Assembly: GCF_900187455.1 (NCBI RefSeq)
Contig: NZ_FYDX01000001.1
Location: forward strand, 124,001 to 188,000
From: Pseudomonas sp. Irchel 3E13
GTDB taxonomy: Bacteria > Pseudomonadota > Gammaproteobacteria > Pseudomonadales > Pseudomonadaceae
Reading direction: 5' to 3'
DNA: 64,000 nt
Every line of letters begins with the position of its first letter. Within the stretch, counting starts at the first letter, position 1. The notes beneath the pieces were generated by a model that searched no databases, had not been told where the DNA came from, and saw only the letters and a program-made list of their open reading frames with translations. Below, piece by piece: positions 52,201-59,745 of the stretch. A program made the translations under genes and the position numbers.

Positions 52201-53321
52201 CGCCGGATATCAGCCGGCTACCGGAGATACGCGACCTGGGGCTGTTCGACGCTGACCTGCACGAGTTCCCGGCGGGCCTTGACCGGGCGGAACACCTGGA
52301 ACACGTCGAGCTGGCGGCAAACCTGATCACTGATCTGCCCGAGCCCTTGGGCATGACCCGCGCGGCGCAACTGGCCCTGAACATTGAGCAAAATCCGCTC
52401 ACCCCGGCCGCGCAGGAGCGGATCCAGGCGCACTTCAGCGCAACCGGCATCGACCTGATGGTTCCGGATGTGGATTACGCGGAACTGCTGCTGGAGGCCG
52501 ATGAACCGACCCTGGCGTGCTGGGAGCGGGTCAGCCGCCAACTGCCCTTGCAGTACCGCCGCGACTTGCGGGAATTGGCCGCGAGCACGCTGTTCCAGGT
52601 GGCCCCGGCCACCACCCGGCGTCGCTTCTGGGTCATGTTGCGCTGGCTGGAGACGCCCCTGGCAATGGCATCGGCGACCATGATCGATGCGCGCGCCCTG
52701 CTGGCGTTCGAGCTGGCCGCCGACCTCTGCGAAGCGGTCGCGTTTCCCGGGGAGGAGCTCAGTGCCCGGCAGCAGACCGAGCACATACTGAGCGTGGCGG
52801 TGGCCGCCATTCGCTACCAGGCGGTCAACGATGCACTGCGCCTGAAATTCCCGGTCATCACCGAGCTTGAGTTCGAGATCTTCCGCGCCCGCACGCTGCA
52901 ACGGGTGGCTGTCGACATGCAGATGCGCCTCGCGCCGACACCGACCGAAACCGTCTATACCCGGCTCGGCGGCGGACGGCTGCAGTCGCTCGACGCGCAG
53001 TGGACCACGCAACTGCATGAGCAACTGCGCGAACTCGGCCCGAGCACCGTGACCGGGCGCAGCGCCCTGTGGAGCGAGCTGCCGGATGGCGAATATGCCT
53101 ATTCTTTCTGGGTCAACCACCTGCGGCTGCGCTATGCCACCGACTTCGAACAGTTGCAGGAACAGGCCGATGCGCTGCTGGAAGCCGCCGAAGCCGAGAT
53201 GAACGAAGGTGATTACCTGATCGAAGCCAATCGCTTGCGCCTTCAATACGAAGCCGATCAGCGGGCGCTGCTCGATGACCTGACCCGCCGCATCGCCGAC
53301 GGCACCCAGACCCGCTGGTAA
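49209..53321 (+). CDS. Large LRR protein with dermonecrotic-toxin-like N-terminus and NEL-like C-terminus
   Basis: This 1370-residue protein resembles large Pseudomonas toxin-like proteins. The N-terminal 850 residues look like the dermonecrotic toxin/DUF6543 type, with a hydrophobic segment at about 413-440 (LDLLGVAAFFIPAAGQLMTL). Leucine-rich repeats of the xLPxL / LNMAGNPL type span about 887-1075. The C-terminal 290 residues resemble the NEL E3 ubiquitin-ligase domain by position and helical character. The putative catalytic Cys1174 is in LCEAV, so the canonical CxD Asp is absent. No signal peptide or secretion genes are nearby. GGAG lies 8 bases before the start. Confidence 0.75.
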   Translation: MPQLPHPAAPAADVHRQLIKERLPGWIRHLNAEQIDSLEYLADASEQPWLRNALPTLREAFEQAQRRLHRSTVALANAMQDLKPLADFATPLLEERLHTAFGLQGDMRRLKLVRFSRDWNWMSMQAELNHEAEPLLQAALQNFPRDLEWQPESVAIDGEFVVGSHLGYPRYHYTGLPFTAQQFASECHALDLGQRYQQHLDGVLGRTQVRALAIEVRKQQLHLDLLLARICYNLRDDCERVQSLIVDSTPNISPHSPRCHRLSLFGIDILDAVLIYPAPDSTAVILYLPGVKDGALTRYPTPGACQHDLARRLCEPALRQRFMRFIQHDKAYHFASVLQRTLTGQSLPGDRDTSWQAAPDADLHWNETAIDGELFGYLQDRHHRRLLNEARQLAVPSADADEAARQQRLRHWEALGLDLLGVAAFFIPAAGQLMTLVFVAQVLDTIYEGVESWRQGDIDAALNSIKAVAIDGVTAVGGGVLFHYVSRFTGKWIEVMRPDGSPRLWNADLAPYEVPAPPADTVHNSLGQRVVDGRPLLPLDGAHYPMTAHADGQRWQLVHPDTPRAFQPVFEHNGQGAWIGAHESPLDWPRHTLLRRIGHQVGAYSDQELEIASRISGVNRDELLDIYLRGRPTPVKLIDTLQRLRGDVPAEDRLDAALDGLYLPRRRCTASDRLALWSLPRESAWPANTRLELRGGGVTGPLLERAGERHASDLRLILKAADGYRAVVRDQPGAVTEDVFEALAQVMPEFNGDTEALKARMAEHALLDRESTQRWLWSGHEYGWADDGRLLGGSDRPEVYPSSSTHGNPLIARYRRLYPRASVASAEIQLDQWRAADRPPHLELRALERQLEYLRTTLGQWAEDRPARNRIHDSLLSNWHRQSDIPSVLDLSALNLVDSDFSDFPHLADAFTHITELSVDSNELQGMPLLLINQLPALRCLWAASMRLQHMPEGLGPQLTTLEMTDNQITWSAASQATLEQCTGLQVLNMAGNPLGIPPDISRLPEIRDLGLFDADLHEFPAGLDRAEHLEHVELAANLITDLPEPLGMTRAAQLALNIEQNPLTPAAQERIQAHFSATGIDLMVPDVDYAELLLEADEPTLACWERVSRQLPLQYRRDLRELAASTLFQVAPATTRRRFWVMLRWLETPLAMASATMIDARALLAFELAADLCEAVAFPGEELSARQQTEHILSVAVAAIRYQAVNDALRLKFPVITELEFEIFRARTLQRVAVDMQMRLAPTPTETVYTRLGGGRLQSLDAQWTTQLHEQLRELGPSTVTGRSALWSELPDGEYAYSFWVNHLRLRYATDFEQLQEQADALLEAAEAEMNEGDYLIEANRLRLQYEADQRALLDDLTRRIADGTQTRW

Positions 53322-53328
53322 CCCACCC

Positions 53329-53351
53329 CCCGGCCAGCCGCGCTGGCCGGG
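53329..53351. terminator. Bidirectional terminator-like hairpin
   Basis: A perfect 10-bp stem CCCGGCCAGC / GCTGGCCGGG with a 3-base loop sits in the 33-bp gap between the convergent toxin-like and CHASE-GGDEF-EAL genes. There is no clear T tract on either strand, so its termination strength is uncertain. Confidence 0.65.
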
Positions 53352-53354
53352 CAC

Positions 53355-55616
53355 TCAATACTCCACGGCGGTAAAACGCTCTCCCGCGAGCCAGTGCTCG
53401 AACAGGTCGGCCGGCATCGGCCGACCGAGCAGGTAGCCCTGGCCATGATCGCAGCCGGCATTGCGCAGGAACTGGTACTGGGCGTGGGTCTCGATGCCTT
53501 CGGCGGTAATGCGATAGCCCAGGGCATGGCCGAGGTCGATGATCGCGCGGGTGATCGCCACATCGTTGTCGCCGTGGGGCAAGTCCTTGATGAACGCGCG
53601 GTCGATTTTCAGGTGGTTGATCGGCAACGATTTCAGGTACGCCAGCGACGAGTAGCCGGTGCCGAAGTCGTCCACCGCCGTGGCTACGCCAAGCGCCTGC
53701 AAACGCGCCAGGACATCGCAGGCATGCTGCTGGCTTTCCATCAGCAGGCTCTCGGTAATCTCCACTTCCAGCAGATTCGGGCTCAGGCCGTGGCGTTCCA
53801 GGGACTCGGTCAGGCTGCGCACATAGTCGCTGCGCTCGATCTGCAAGGCCGCGACGTTGATCGCGATCGGCCCGGGCAGCAGCTCGCGGTCGCGCCACTT
53901 GCGGACCTGCGCGCAGACCAGCTCCAGCACGTGCTCGCCCAAGGGAATGATCAGGCCGGTGCGTTCGGCCAGGGGAATGAAATCCAGCGGCGAGATCAGC
54001 CCTTTCTGCGGATCGCGCCAGCGCAACAGCGCCTCGGCGCCTTCGACCCGGCCACTGAACAGGTCAATACGCGGCTGATACCAGACCTCGAATTCGTGCT
54101 GTTCCAGCGCGCGGCGCAATGCCCGCTCCAGGGCCAGGCGTTCCTGCAGGCGCGCGGTCATGTCGCCGTGGTACAGGCGCCAGGCATTGCGCCCGCTTTC
54201 CTTGGCCGCGTACATCGCAGTGTCGGCATGGCGCAGCAGGCTTTCGGCGCTGTGCCCGTGCTCCGGGCCCAGGGCGATGCCGATGCTGCCGGTGACCAGC
54301 GCGGCGTTGCCCTTGAGGTCGAACGGCTGCTGCAAGGCACGCAGCAGGCCATCCACCACCTGGCAGGCCTGCTGGGGCGTGCTGATGCGGGTGAGGATGA
54401 AGGCGAACTCGTCGCCGCCGAGGCGGCAGACGGTGTCTTCGGCGCCAACCCCGTCTTTCAGACGCTGCGCCGCCTGCGCCAGCAACAGGTCGCCGAGGGC
54501 ATGGCCGAGGCTGTCGTTCACCAGCTTGAAGCCGTCGATGTCCAGCACCAGCACCGCCAGTTGCACCTTCGGCGCGGCCAGCGCCTGTTGCAGGCGGCGC
54601 TGGAACAGCACGCGATTGGGCAGGCCGGTGACCGCGTCGAAATGCGCCAGGTGCTCGAGTTGCGCCTGGGAATGCTTGAGCTCGCCGTTGCGCAGGTTGA
54701 TCAGGCGATTGCTGCGGTTCAACTGGGCGACGAACAGGCTGAACAGCCCGGTGGTGGCCAAGGCGAACAGAAACAGCGGCGAGCTGAACAGGCTCATCGA
54801 CGACCCGCCTTCCCGCGGCGTCGCCGCCAGTTGCCAGATGCCACCGGGCACATCGACGTTGAGCGTCACCGACGGCTGCTTGAACATCGCCGGCTCGCCC
54901 CAGATCATCGCCCCGGCCGCGCCTTCGCCGTCACCGCCACGCAACGCCAGGTGGAAGTTGGCGTCCTCGCCGACCCCGGCCGCGCGCAGCAGGCTGTCGA
55001 TGTCCGCCACCACCGAGACATTGCCCCAATACAGGCGCACGCCCTTGTGCCCCTTGAGGAAAACCGGACGCCGGTAGATCAGCGCCCGCCCACCCTGATA
55101 GAGCTGCACCGGGCCCGCGAGCACCGGCTCGGCGCTGTCGCGCGCGCGCTGCACCAGCGGGTATTGCGCCGGCAGCGTGCGGTAATTCAGGCCGAGGATG
55201 CTTGCGTTGTTGTGCAGCGGGTAGACATCGGCGATGACGTCGTTGGGCGCCAGCGAGACGTGGCGGATATAGCGCACCGACTCCATGGCCTGGCGCGCCA
55301 TGTCATGGAAATGCGCGGCAGAAATATCGCCGTCGGCACTGAGCAACTGTGCTATGCCTTCAGTCTCGCCAAACGCCGAGCGCATCTGCGCCTCCAGTCC
55401 GGCGCGGATGCCAGACAGGCGCATGCTTGCCGTCGCGATCATTTCGCTTTCCTGGCGCTGCATGTCCAGGCGGCCAAGGGCCACGGACAGTCCGATGCCA
55501 ATCACGGCAAAACCGATGGGAAGCAGGCGGTAAGCGGTGGAACGCACGCTGGTGGGTAGGCTGCGGGGGGCTTCGAGGGCGAAAATTCTTATAGTCATAC
55601 GCCGAGCTGCTGGCAT
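53355..55616 (-). CDS. Membrane CHASE-GGDEF-EAL cyclic-di-GMP enzyme
   Basis: This protein of about 753 residues has two transmembrane helices (near 25-45 and 285-305) flanking a CHASE-type periplasmic sensor (ESVRYIRHVSLAP, PVFLKGHKGVRLYWG). A GGDEF domain follows with an intact RLGGDEF motif (residues 400-404), then an EAL domain with EALLRW (528-530), and DDFGTGYSSLAYLKSLPI further on. Both active sites look complete, so it could make and/or degrade c-di-GMP. Cellulose synthesis in this genome should be c-di-GMP-dependent, but a direct link is not shown. The start may be ATG 55616 or 55598; neither has a good ribosome site. Confidence 0.92.
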   Translation of the reverse strand: MPAARRMTIRIFALEAPRSLPTSVRSTAYRLLPIGFAVIGIGLSVALGRLDMQRQESEMIATASMRLSGIRAGLEAQMRSAFGETEGIAQLLSADGDISAAHFHDMARQAMESVRYIRHVSLAPNDVIADVYPLHNNASILGLNYRTLPAQYPLVQRARDSAEPVLAGPVQLYQGGRALIYRRPVFLKGHKGVRLYWGNVSVVADIDSLLRAAGVGEDANFHLALRGGDGEGAAGAMIWGEPAMFKQPSVTLNVDVPGGIWQLAATPREGGSSMSLFSSPLFLFALATTGLFSLFVAQLNRSNRLINLRNGELKHSQAQLEHLAHFDAVTGLPNRVLFQRRLQQALAAPKVQLAVLVLDIDGFKLVNDSLGHALGDLLLAQAAQRLKDGVGAEDTVCRLGGDEFAFILTRISTPQQACQVVDGLLRALQQPFDLKGNAALVTGSIGIALGPEHGHSAESLLRHADTAMYAAKESGRNAWRLYHGDMTARLQERLALERALRRALEQHEFEVWYQPRIDLFSGRVEGAEALLRWRDPQKGLISPLDFIPLAERTGLIIPLGEHVLELVCAQVRKWRDRELLPGPIAINVAALQIERSDYVRSLTESLERHGLSPNLLEVEITESLLMESQQHACDVLARLQALGVATAVDDFGTGYSSLAYLKSLPINHLKIDRAFIKDLPHGDNDVAITRAIIDLGHALGYRITAEGIETHAQYQFLRNAGCDHGQGYLLGRPMPADLFEHWLAGERFTAVEY

Positions 55617-55697
55617 CGAATTACTCGGGTTATCGGCGGACGAACGGCAATGTTGAGGCGGGCTGGCTTTTTTTTGCGGCGCGGGTTTATTCTCGAC

Positions 55698-55709
55698 TGA
55701 AACGTTTCA
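55698..55709. promoter_or_regulatory. Cra/FruR-like operator upstream of the gapN-type gene
   Basis: A perfect 12-bp palindrome TGAAACGTTTCA lies in the divergent gap, 43 bp before the aldehyde dehydrogenase start. It differs by one base from TTAAACGTTTCA, recalled as the P. putida Cra operator, and fits the LacI-family pattern. Cra control of a glyceraldehyde-3-phosphate dehydrogenase gene is, to my recollection, known in P. putida. Confidence 0.65.
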
Positions 55710-55751
55710 TCTATCTGTTTCACCATTCGAAGAACAAAGAGGTGTCGTGCC

Positions 55752-57371
55752 ATGGATCGTCTGCTGGATACGCTGTTTCCCACTGCCGAGGAGATTCCCG
55801 AGGCGTACCGCCTGGGTGAGCCGCTGGAGCAGCGCGATTACCTGGTCAACGGCGAATTGCGCCGCTGGGACGGCCCGCTGGCCACGGTGCGCAGCCCGGT
55901 GTGGCTGCGCGAAGGCGATGAAGAGCACCAGGTGCTGCTGGGCAGCGCGCCGCTGCTCGATGCCGACACCGCCCTCACCGCCCTGGACGCCGCCGTGCAT
56001 GCCTACGACAAAGGCCGCGGCGCCTGGCCGACGATGCGCGTGGCCGAGCGCATCCGCCATGTCGAAGGGTTCCTCGGACGCATGCGCTTGCAACGCGAGG
56101 CGGTGATCAAGCTGCTGATGTGGGAAATCGGCAAGAACCTCAAGGACGCCGAAAAAGAATTCGACCGCACCTGCGATTACATCGTCGACACCATCGGCGC
56201 GCTCAAGGAACTGGACCGCCGCTCCAGCCGCTTCGAACTGGAACAGGACACCCTCGGCCAGATCCGCCGCACCCCGCTGGGCGTGGCGCTGTGCATGGGC
56301 CCTTACAACTATCCGCTGAACGAGACCTTCACCACCCTGATCCCGGCACTGATCATGGGCAACACCGTGGTGTTCAAACCGGCCAAGTTCGGCGTCCTGC
56401 TGATCCGGCCGCTGCTCGAAGCCTTCCGCGACAGCTTCCCGGCCGGGGTGATCAACGTCATCTATGGCCGTGGCCGCGAGACCGTCAGCGCGCTGATGGC
56501 CAGCGGCAAGATCGACGTGTTCGCCTTCATCGGCACCAACAAGGCCGCCAGCGACCTGAAAAAACTCCACCCGCGCCCGCACCGCCTGCGCGCCGCCCTC
56601 GGCCTGGACGCGAAGAACCCGGGCATCGTCTTGCCCGACGCCGACCTCGACAACGCGGTCAGCGAGTCCATTACCGGCGCACTGTCGTTCAACGGCCAGC
56701 GCTGCACCGCGCTGAAGATCCTCTTCGTCCACGAACACGTAGTGGACAGCTTCCTGGAAAAATTCCAGGCCAAACTCGCCGCCCTCAAGCCCGGCATGCC
56801 CTGGACCCCGGGCGTGGCACTGACGCCGCTGCCGGAGCCGGGCAAGATCGATTACCTCAATGGCCTGGTCAGCGACGCCGTCAGCCAGGGCGCGCAGGTG
56901 CTCAACCCCGGTGGCGGGCAGAGCCGTGGTTCGTTCTTCTATCCGGCGCTGCTCTACCCGGTGAACCCGGCGATGCGCGTCTACCACGAAGAGCAGTTTG
57001 GCCCGGTGGTGCCCGTGGTGCCGTATAGCGACCTGCAAACGGTGGTGGACTACGTGCTCGATTCGGACTTCGGCCAGCAACTGAGCCTGTTCGGCAATGA
57101 CCCGGAAGCGATCGGCCGGCTGGTGGACACCTTCGCCAACCAGGTCGGGCGGATCAACATCAACGCCCAATGCCAGCGCAGCCCCGACACGTTCCCGTTC
57201 AATGGCCGCAAGAACTCCGCCGAAGGCACGCTCTCGGTGCATGACGCGCTGCGGGTGTTTTCCATCCGCACGCTGGTGGCCACGCGCTTCCAGGACAGCA
57301 ACAAGCAGTTGATCAGCGAGATCATCCGCAACCGCCAGTCGAGCTTCCTGACCACCGATTACATCTTCTGA
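55752..57371 (+). CDS. NADP-dependent glyceraldehyde-3-phosphate dehydrogenase-like aldehyde dehydrogenase (GapN)
   Basis: This 539-residue ALDH-superfamily enzyme is likely a non-phosphorylating glyceraldehyde-3-phosphate dehydrogenase that makes 3-phosphoglycerate and NADPH. The cofactor/substrate region is MGPYNYPLNETFTTLIPAL, and the catalytic cysteine is Cys318 in FNGQRCTALKI. HEEQFGPVVPVVPY and INAQCQRSPDTFPFNG are GapN-like. The usual general-base motif LELGGK reads LGLDAK here (Gly284 in place of Glu), 34 residues before the cysteine. It is preceded by a Cra-like palindrome, which fits a glycolytic role. An acting-on-other-aldehydes role cannot be excluded. Confidence 0.85.
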   Translation: MDRLLDTLFPTAEEIPEAYRLGEPLEQRDYLVNGELRRWDGPLATVRSPVWLREGDEEHQVLLGSAPLLDADTALTALDAAVHAYDKGRGAWPTMRVAERIRHVEGFLGRMRLQREAVIKLLMWEIGKNLKDAEKEFDRTCDYIVDTIGALKELDRRSSRFELEQDTLGQIRRTPLGVALCMGPYNYPLNETFTTLIPALIMGNTVVFKPAKFGVLLIRPLLEAFRDSFPAGVINVIYGRGRETVSALMASGKIDVFAFIGTNKAASDLKKLHPRPHRLRAALGLDAKNPGIVLPDADLDNAVSESITGALSFNGQRCTALKILFVHEHVVDSFLEKFQAKLAALKPGMPWTPGVALTPLPEPGKIDYLNGLVSDAVSQGAQVLNPGGGQSRGSFFYPALLYPVNPAMRVYHEEQFGPVVPVVPYSDLQTVVDYVLDSDFGQQLSLFGNDPEAIGRLVDTFANQVGRININAQCQRSPDTFPFNGRKNSAEGTLSVHDALRVFSIRTLVATRFQDSNKQLISEIIRNRQSSFLTTDYIF

Positions 57372-57395
57372 AGACCGTTCGGCGCGTCGCATGCC

Positions 57396-57432
57396 ATCCG
57401 TCCCGCGCAAGCGGCGACGGATTTGCGCTTTT
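57396..57432 (+). terminator. Probable terminator after the gapN-type gene
   Basis: A stem ATCCGTC-CCGC / GCGG-GACGGAT with one bulged C and loop GCAA (57396-57422) is followed by TTGCGCTTTT. It begins 25 bp after the aldehyde dehydrogenase stop. The T tract is short. Confidence 0.6.
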
Positions 57433-57516
57433 GCCATTCCTGTACAAACATACAGCGATACGCCCGGGCATCGTGCCCGGGTGCTCCGTTGGCATTGGCT
57501 ACAGGAGGAACACGCA

Positions 57517-57978
57517 ATGACCGCAAAACCCATTCCCGAAGGTGCCCACAGCATCACGCCGTATCTGGGCATCAAGGACGCGCATAAAGCCATCGATTTC
57601 TACAAGGCCGCCTTCGGCGCCGTCGAGATGTTCCGTCTCGAAGGCCCGGACGGCCGCATCGGCCACGCAGAGCTGAAGATCGGCGACTCGTCGATCATGC
57701 TCGCCGAGCCCTGCGACCAGGCCGCACTGGTCAGCAGCCAGTCGCAACCCGGTGTTTCCGTGGGGCTGCACCTCTACGTCGAAGACGTCGACGCCCGTTA
57801 CGCCCAGGCGATCAAGGCCGGGGCCACCGAGGTCAATCCGGTGCAGGACCAGTTTTACGGCGACCGTAGTGGCACCTTGAAGGATCCGTTCGGTAACCTG
57901 TGGTTCATTTCCACCCACAAGGAAGACCTCTCGGTGGAAGAAATCCGGGCCCGGGCAGCCAAGTTGTTTGGTGGCTGA
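57517..57978 (+). CDS. VOC family protein (glyoxalase/PhnB-like)
   Basis: This 153-residue vicinal-oxygen-chelate protein has two beta-alpha-beta-beta-beta modules. Typical stretches are ITPYLGIKDAHKAIDFYKAAFGA, GRIGHAELKIGDSSIML and YGDRSGTLKDPFGNLWFISTHKED, the PhnB/YdcA-like subgroup. The His and Glu positions that could bind metal are partly present. Substrate is unknown; such proteins can be glyoxalases, dioxygenases or resistance proteins. AGGAGG precedes the ATG. It lies 145 bp after the gapN gene behind a hairpin, so it probably has its own promoter. Confidence 0.88.
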   Translation: MTAKPIPEGAHSITPYLGIKDAHKAIDFYKAAFGAVEMFRLEGPDGRIGHAELKIGDSSIMLAEPCDQAALVSSQSQPGVSVGLHLYVEDVDARYAQAIKAGATEVNPVQDQFYGDRSGTLKDPFGNLWFISTHKEDLSVEEIRARAAKLFGG

Positions 57979-58017
57979 TCGCCGGCTTTTTGATAGTGTG
58001 CCGGGACCGCTTCAGCG

Positions 58018-58046
58018 GCCCATCGCGACGGTTCGGCGCGATGGGC
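58018..58046. repeat. 10-bp perfect inverted repeat
   Basis: GCCCATCGCG and CGCGATGGGC flank a 9-base spacer between the VOC gene and the next gene. It has no T tract. It may be a terminator, a protein site or an unfamiliar REP class. Confidence 0.6.
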
Positions 58047-58074
58047 TGCAAAGCAGTCCCTCATGGAATGGGCA

Positions 58075-59271
58075 ATGCGAATAATCGAAAAAAGCGCCAC
58101 CCTGGTGCGCACCCTCACTCCCGCTGAAGACGATCTTCTGCGCGGTTTCAACCGCGGCACCCTGGAAGGCCCGCGCCTGTTGCAGGCCAACCAGTTGCTG
58201 ATTAAGGTCCGCGCCGCCGGTCACTGGCTGGCCTGTGACTGTCAGGCCAAAGCCATGCCGGTGCTCAATGTCACTCTCAACAGCCACACCGGCACGCTGT
58301 TCCTGAAGAACAACCCCGGCACCGCCGAGCACGCCGCTGACTGCCCGTTCAGCAAGGACGAGCGCGAAGCCGGCGACACCGACGCCCAGGACACCCCGCC
58401 CGCCGCCTGGCTGGCGCCGGACACGCCGCTGCGGCTGATTGGCGATTTTCGCCGCGCTGGCAGCGATGAGTCCACAAGCGCCGGTGCCGGCGCGGGCGAC
58501 AAGCGCGAACAGCACCGCCTGCTGTCGCTGCTGCTGACCCTGATCGAGGCCAGCGGCCTGAACGTCTACGCCACCCACCTGAAAAAGGACCTCACCGGCC
58601 AGTTTGCCGAGCTGCGCGGTGTGGCCGGGCGTTACCCGCTGATCGAGCGGGTGCCGGCCAGCAACTACCTGGAAACCCGCCTCGACATGAAGCACATGAT
58701 GATGCTCAAGGCGCGCCTGCGGGAATCCACGGTGTTCGGCAACCATCGCCGCCACGGCCTGTTGCTGGACTGCGTCAGCCAGATCAAGGCGCGCAAGGTC
58801 TACACCGAACGCAGCGAGGACGGCTTCGACTTCCAGGGCCACCACCTGCTCTGGGGCGGCAGCCGCACGCCCGGGCCGTTGCTGGCCCTGGCGATCTACT
58901 CGCCGGCCAGCGCCGGCAGCCATTTCTACGAACTGATCCATGTCGCCAGCGTGCCGGTGCTGTCCCGCGGCCATCTGTTCCCGGTGTACCGCGATGAAGA
59001 GCGCGAGCCGCTGAAAATGCTCGTCTCGCTGATCGACTGGATGGCCAGCAAGGGTGTGCGGGTGATCATGCGCAGGCCGGTGATCGGCGGCCAGGTAATG
59101 GACGAACTGCTGCTCAGTTCCGACCAGGACCGGGTGCTCTCGGTGTCCCTGACCGAACAGCCGCTGGGGCCGGAGCCGGAGGTGGAGAATTTCCGCCGCT
59201 ATGCCGACTTCAAGAGCCTCGAAACCTTCCGCAAATACGTGGCGGGCTTTTTCATGCGCGGGCGCGAGTAA
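58075..59271 (+). CDS. Hypothetical protein with N-terminal CxC...H...C motif
   Basis: This protein of about 398 residues belongs to no family I recognise. Near the N-terminus, WLACDCQAKA (CxC) and, 45 residues later, EHAADCPF (H-x4-C) suggest a zinc-binding knuckle. The middle has a charged, Ala/Gly/Ser-rich linker (residues about 105-145). The C-terminal two-thirds looks like a mixed alpha/beta globular domain ending FKSLETFRKYVAGFFMRG. No signal or membrane segment is visible. The start is ATG 58075 (weak GGAATGGG upstream) or ATG 58063. It lies 96 bp after the VOC gene. Confidence 0.75.
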   Translation: MRIIEKSATLVRTLTPAEDDLLRGFNRGTLEGPRLLQANQLLIKVRAAGHWLACDCQAKAMPVLNVTLNSHTGTLFLKNNPGTAEHAADCPFSKDEREAGDTDAQDTPPAAWLAPDTPLRLIGDFRRAGSDESTSAGAGAGDKREQHRLLSLLLTLIEASGLNVYATHLKKDLTGQFAELRGVAGRYPLIERVPASNYLETRLDMKHMMMLKARLRESTVFGNHRRHGLLLDCVSQIKARKVYTERSEDGFDFQGHHLLWGGSRTPGPLLALAIYSPASAGSHFYELIHVASVPVLSRGHLFPVYRDEEREPLKMLVSLIDWMASKGVRVIMRRPVIGGQVMDELLLSSDQDRVLSVSLTEQPLGPEPEVENFRRYADFKSLETFRKYVAGFFMRGRE

Positions 59272-59363
59272 GCGCCGCTGGTCGCCGCGGGGAGTATCCG
59301 GATCGCACCCTCATGCGAGGGCACGGCCCAATACCAGGTATACCCGCGAAAAGGAGTTTGACC

Positions 59364-59687
59364 ATGAAGCGTTCTGCCTTTGCCGTACTGCTGTTCAGCG
59401 CCCTGCTCGGCACCCATGCCCTGGCCGACAACGGGCCGACCAATCCCAATCCGCCGTCCTCTGGCGCCGGCGCCAACGCCACTGACGTGCCAATGCCCAA
59501 CGGCACCGACCCGCGCACCCAGGGCAGCGACCCGGGACGCCAGGGTGGCGCGACCACCGACGGCACCGACCGCAGCAAACCCAACGCCATCGACGGCACC
59601 GGCGCGGAAAACGGTGTGGGCAAAGGCGGGATCAACGGGACCGGTGGCAGCAATACCGGTGGCGGTGGGTCCGGTAGCGGGCAGTGA
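59364..59687 (+). CDS. Small secreted Gly/Asn/Thr-rich protein
   Basis: This 107-residue protein has a clear signal peptide (MKRSAFAVLLFSALLGTHALA, cleavage near ALA-DN). The mature part is low-complexity, rich in Gly, Asn, Thr, Pro and Asp, with GGSNTGGGGSGSGQ at the end. Such short disordered exported proteins are common and of unknown role in pseudomonads. AAGGAG lies 7 bases before the start. It is followed by a REP palindrome. Confidence 0.8.
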   Translation: MKRSAFAVLLFSALLGTHALADNGPTNPNPPSSGAGANATDVPMPNGTDPRTQGSDPGRQGGATTDGTDRSKPNAIDGTGAENGVGKGGINGTGGSNTGGGGSGSGQ

Positions 59688-59702
59688 GGGTCCGGTTCTT
59701 CG

Positions 59703-59724
59703 GTAGCAGCGAGCTTGCTCGCGA
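59703..59724 (+). repeat. REP palindrome between convergent genes
   Basis: GTAGCAGCGAGCTTGCTCGCGA differs by one base from the other REP copies of this window. It lies between the small secreted protein gene and the convergent response-regulator gene. Confidence 0.82.
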
Positions 59725-59745
59725 AAGCCGCGAAACCGGCTCACC

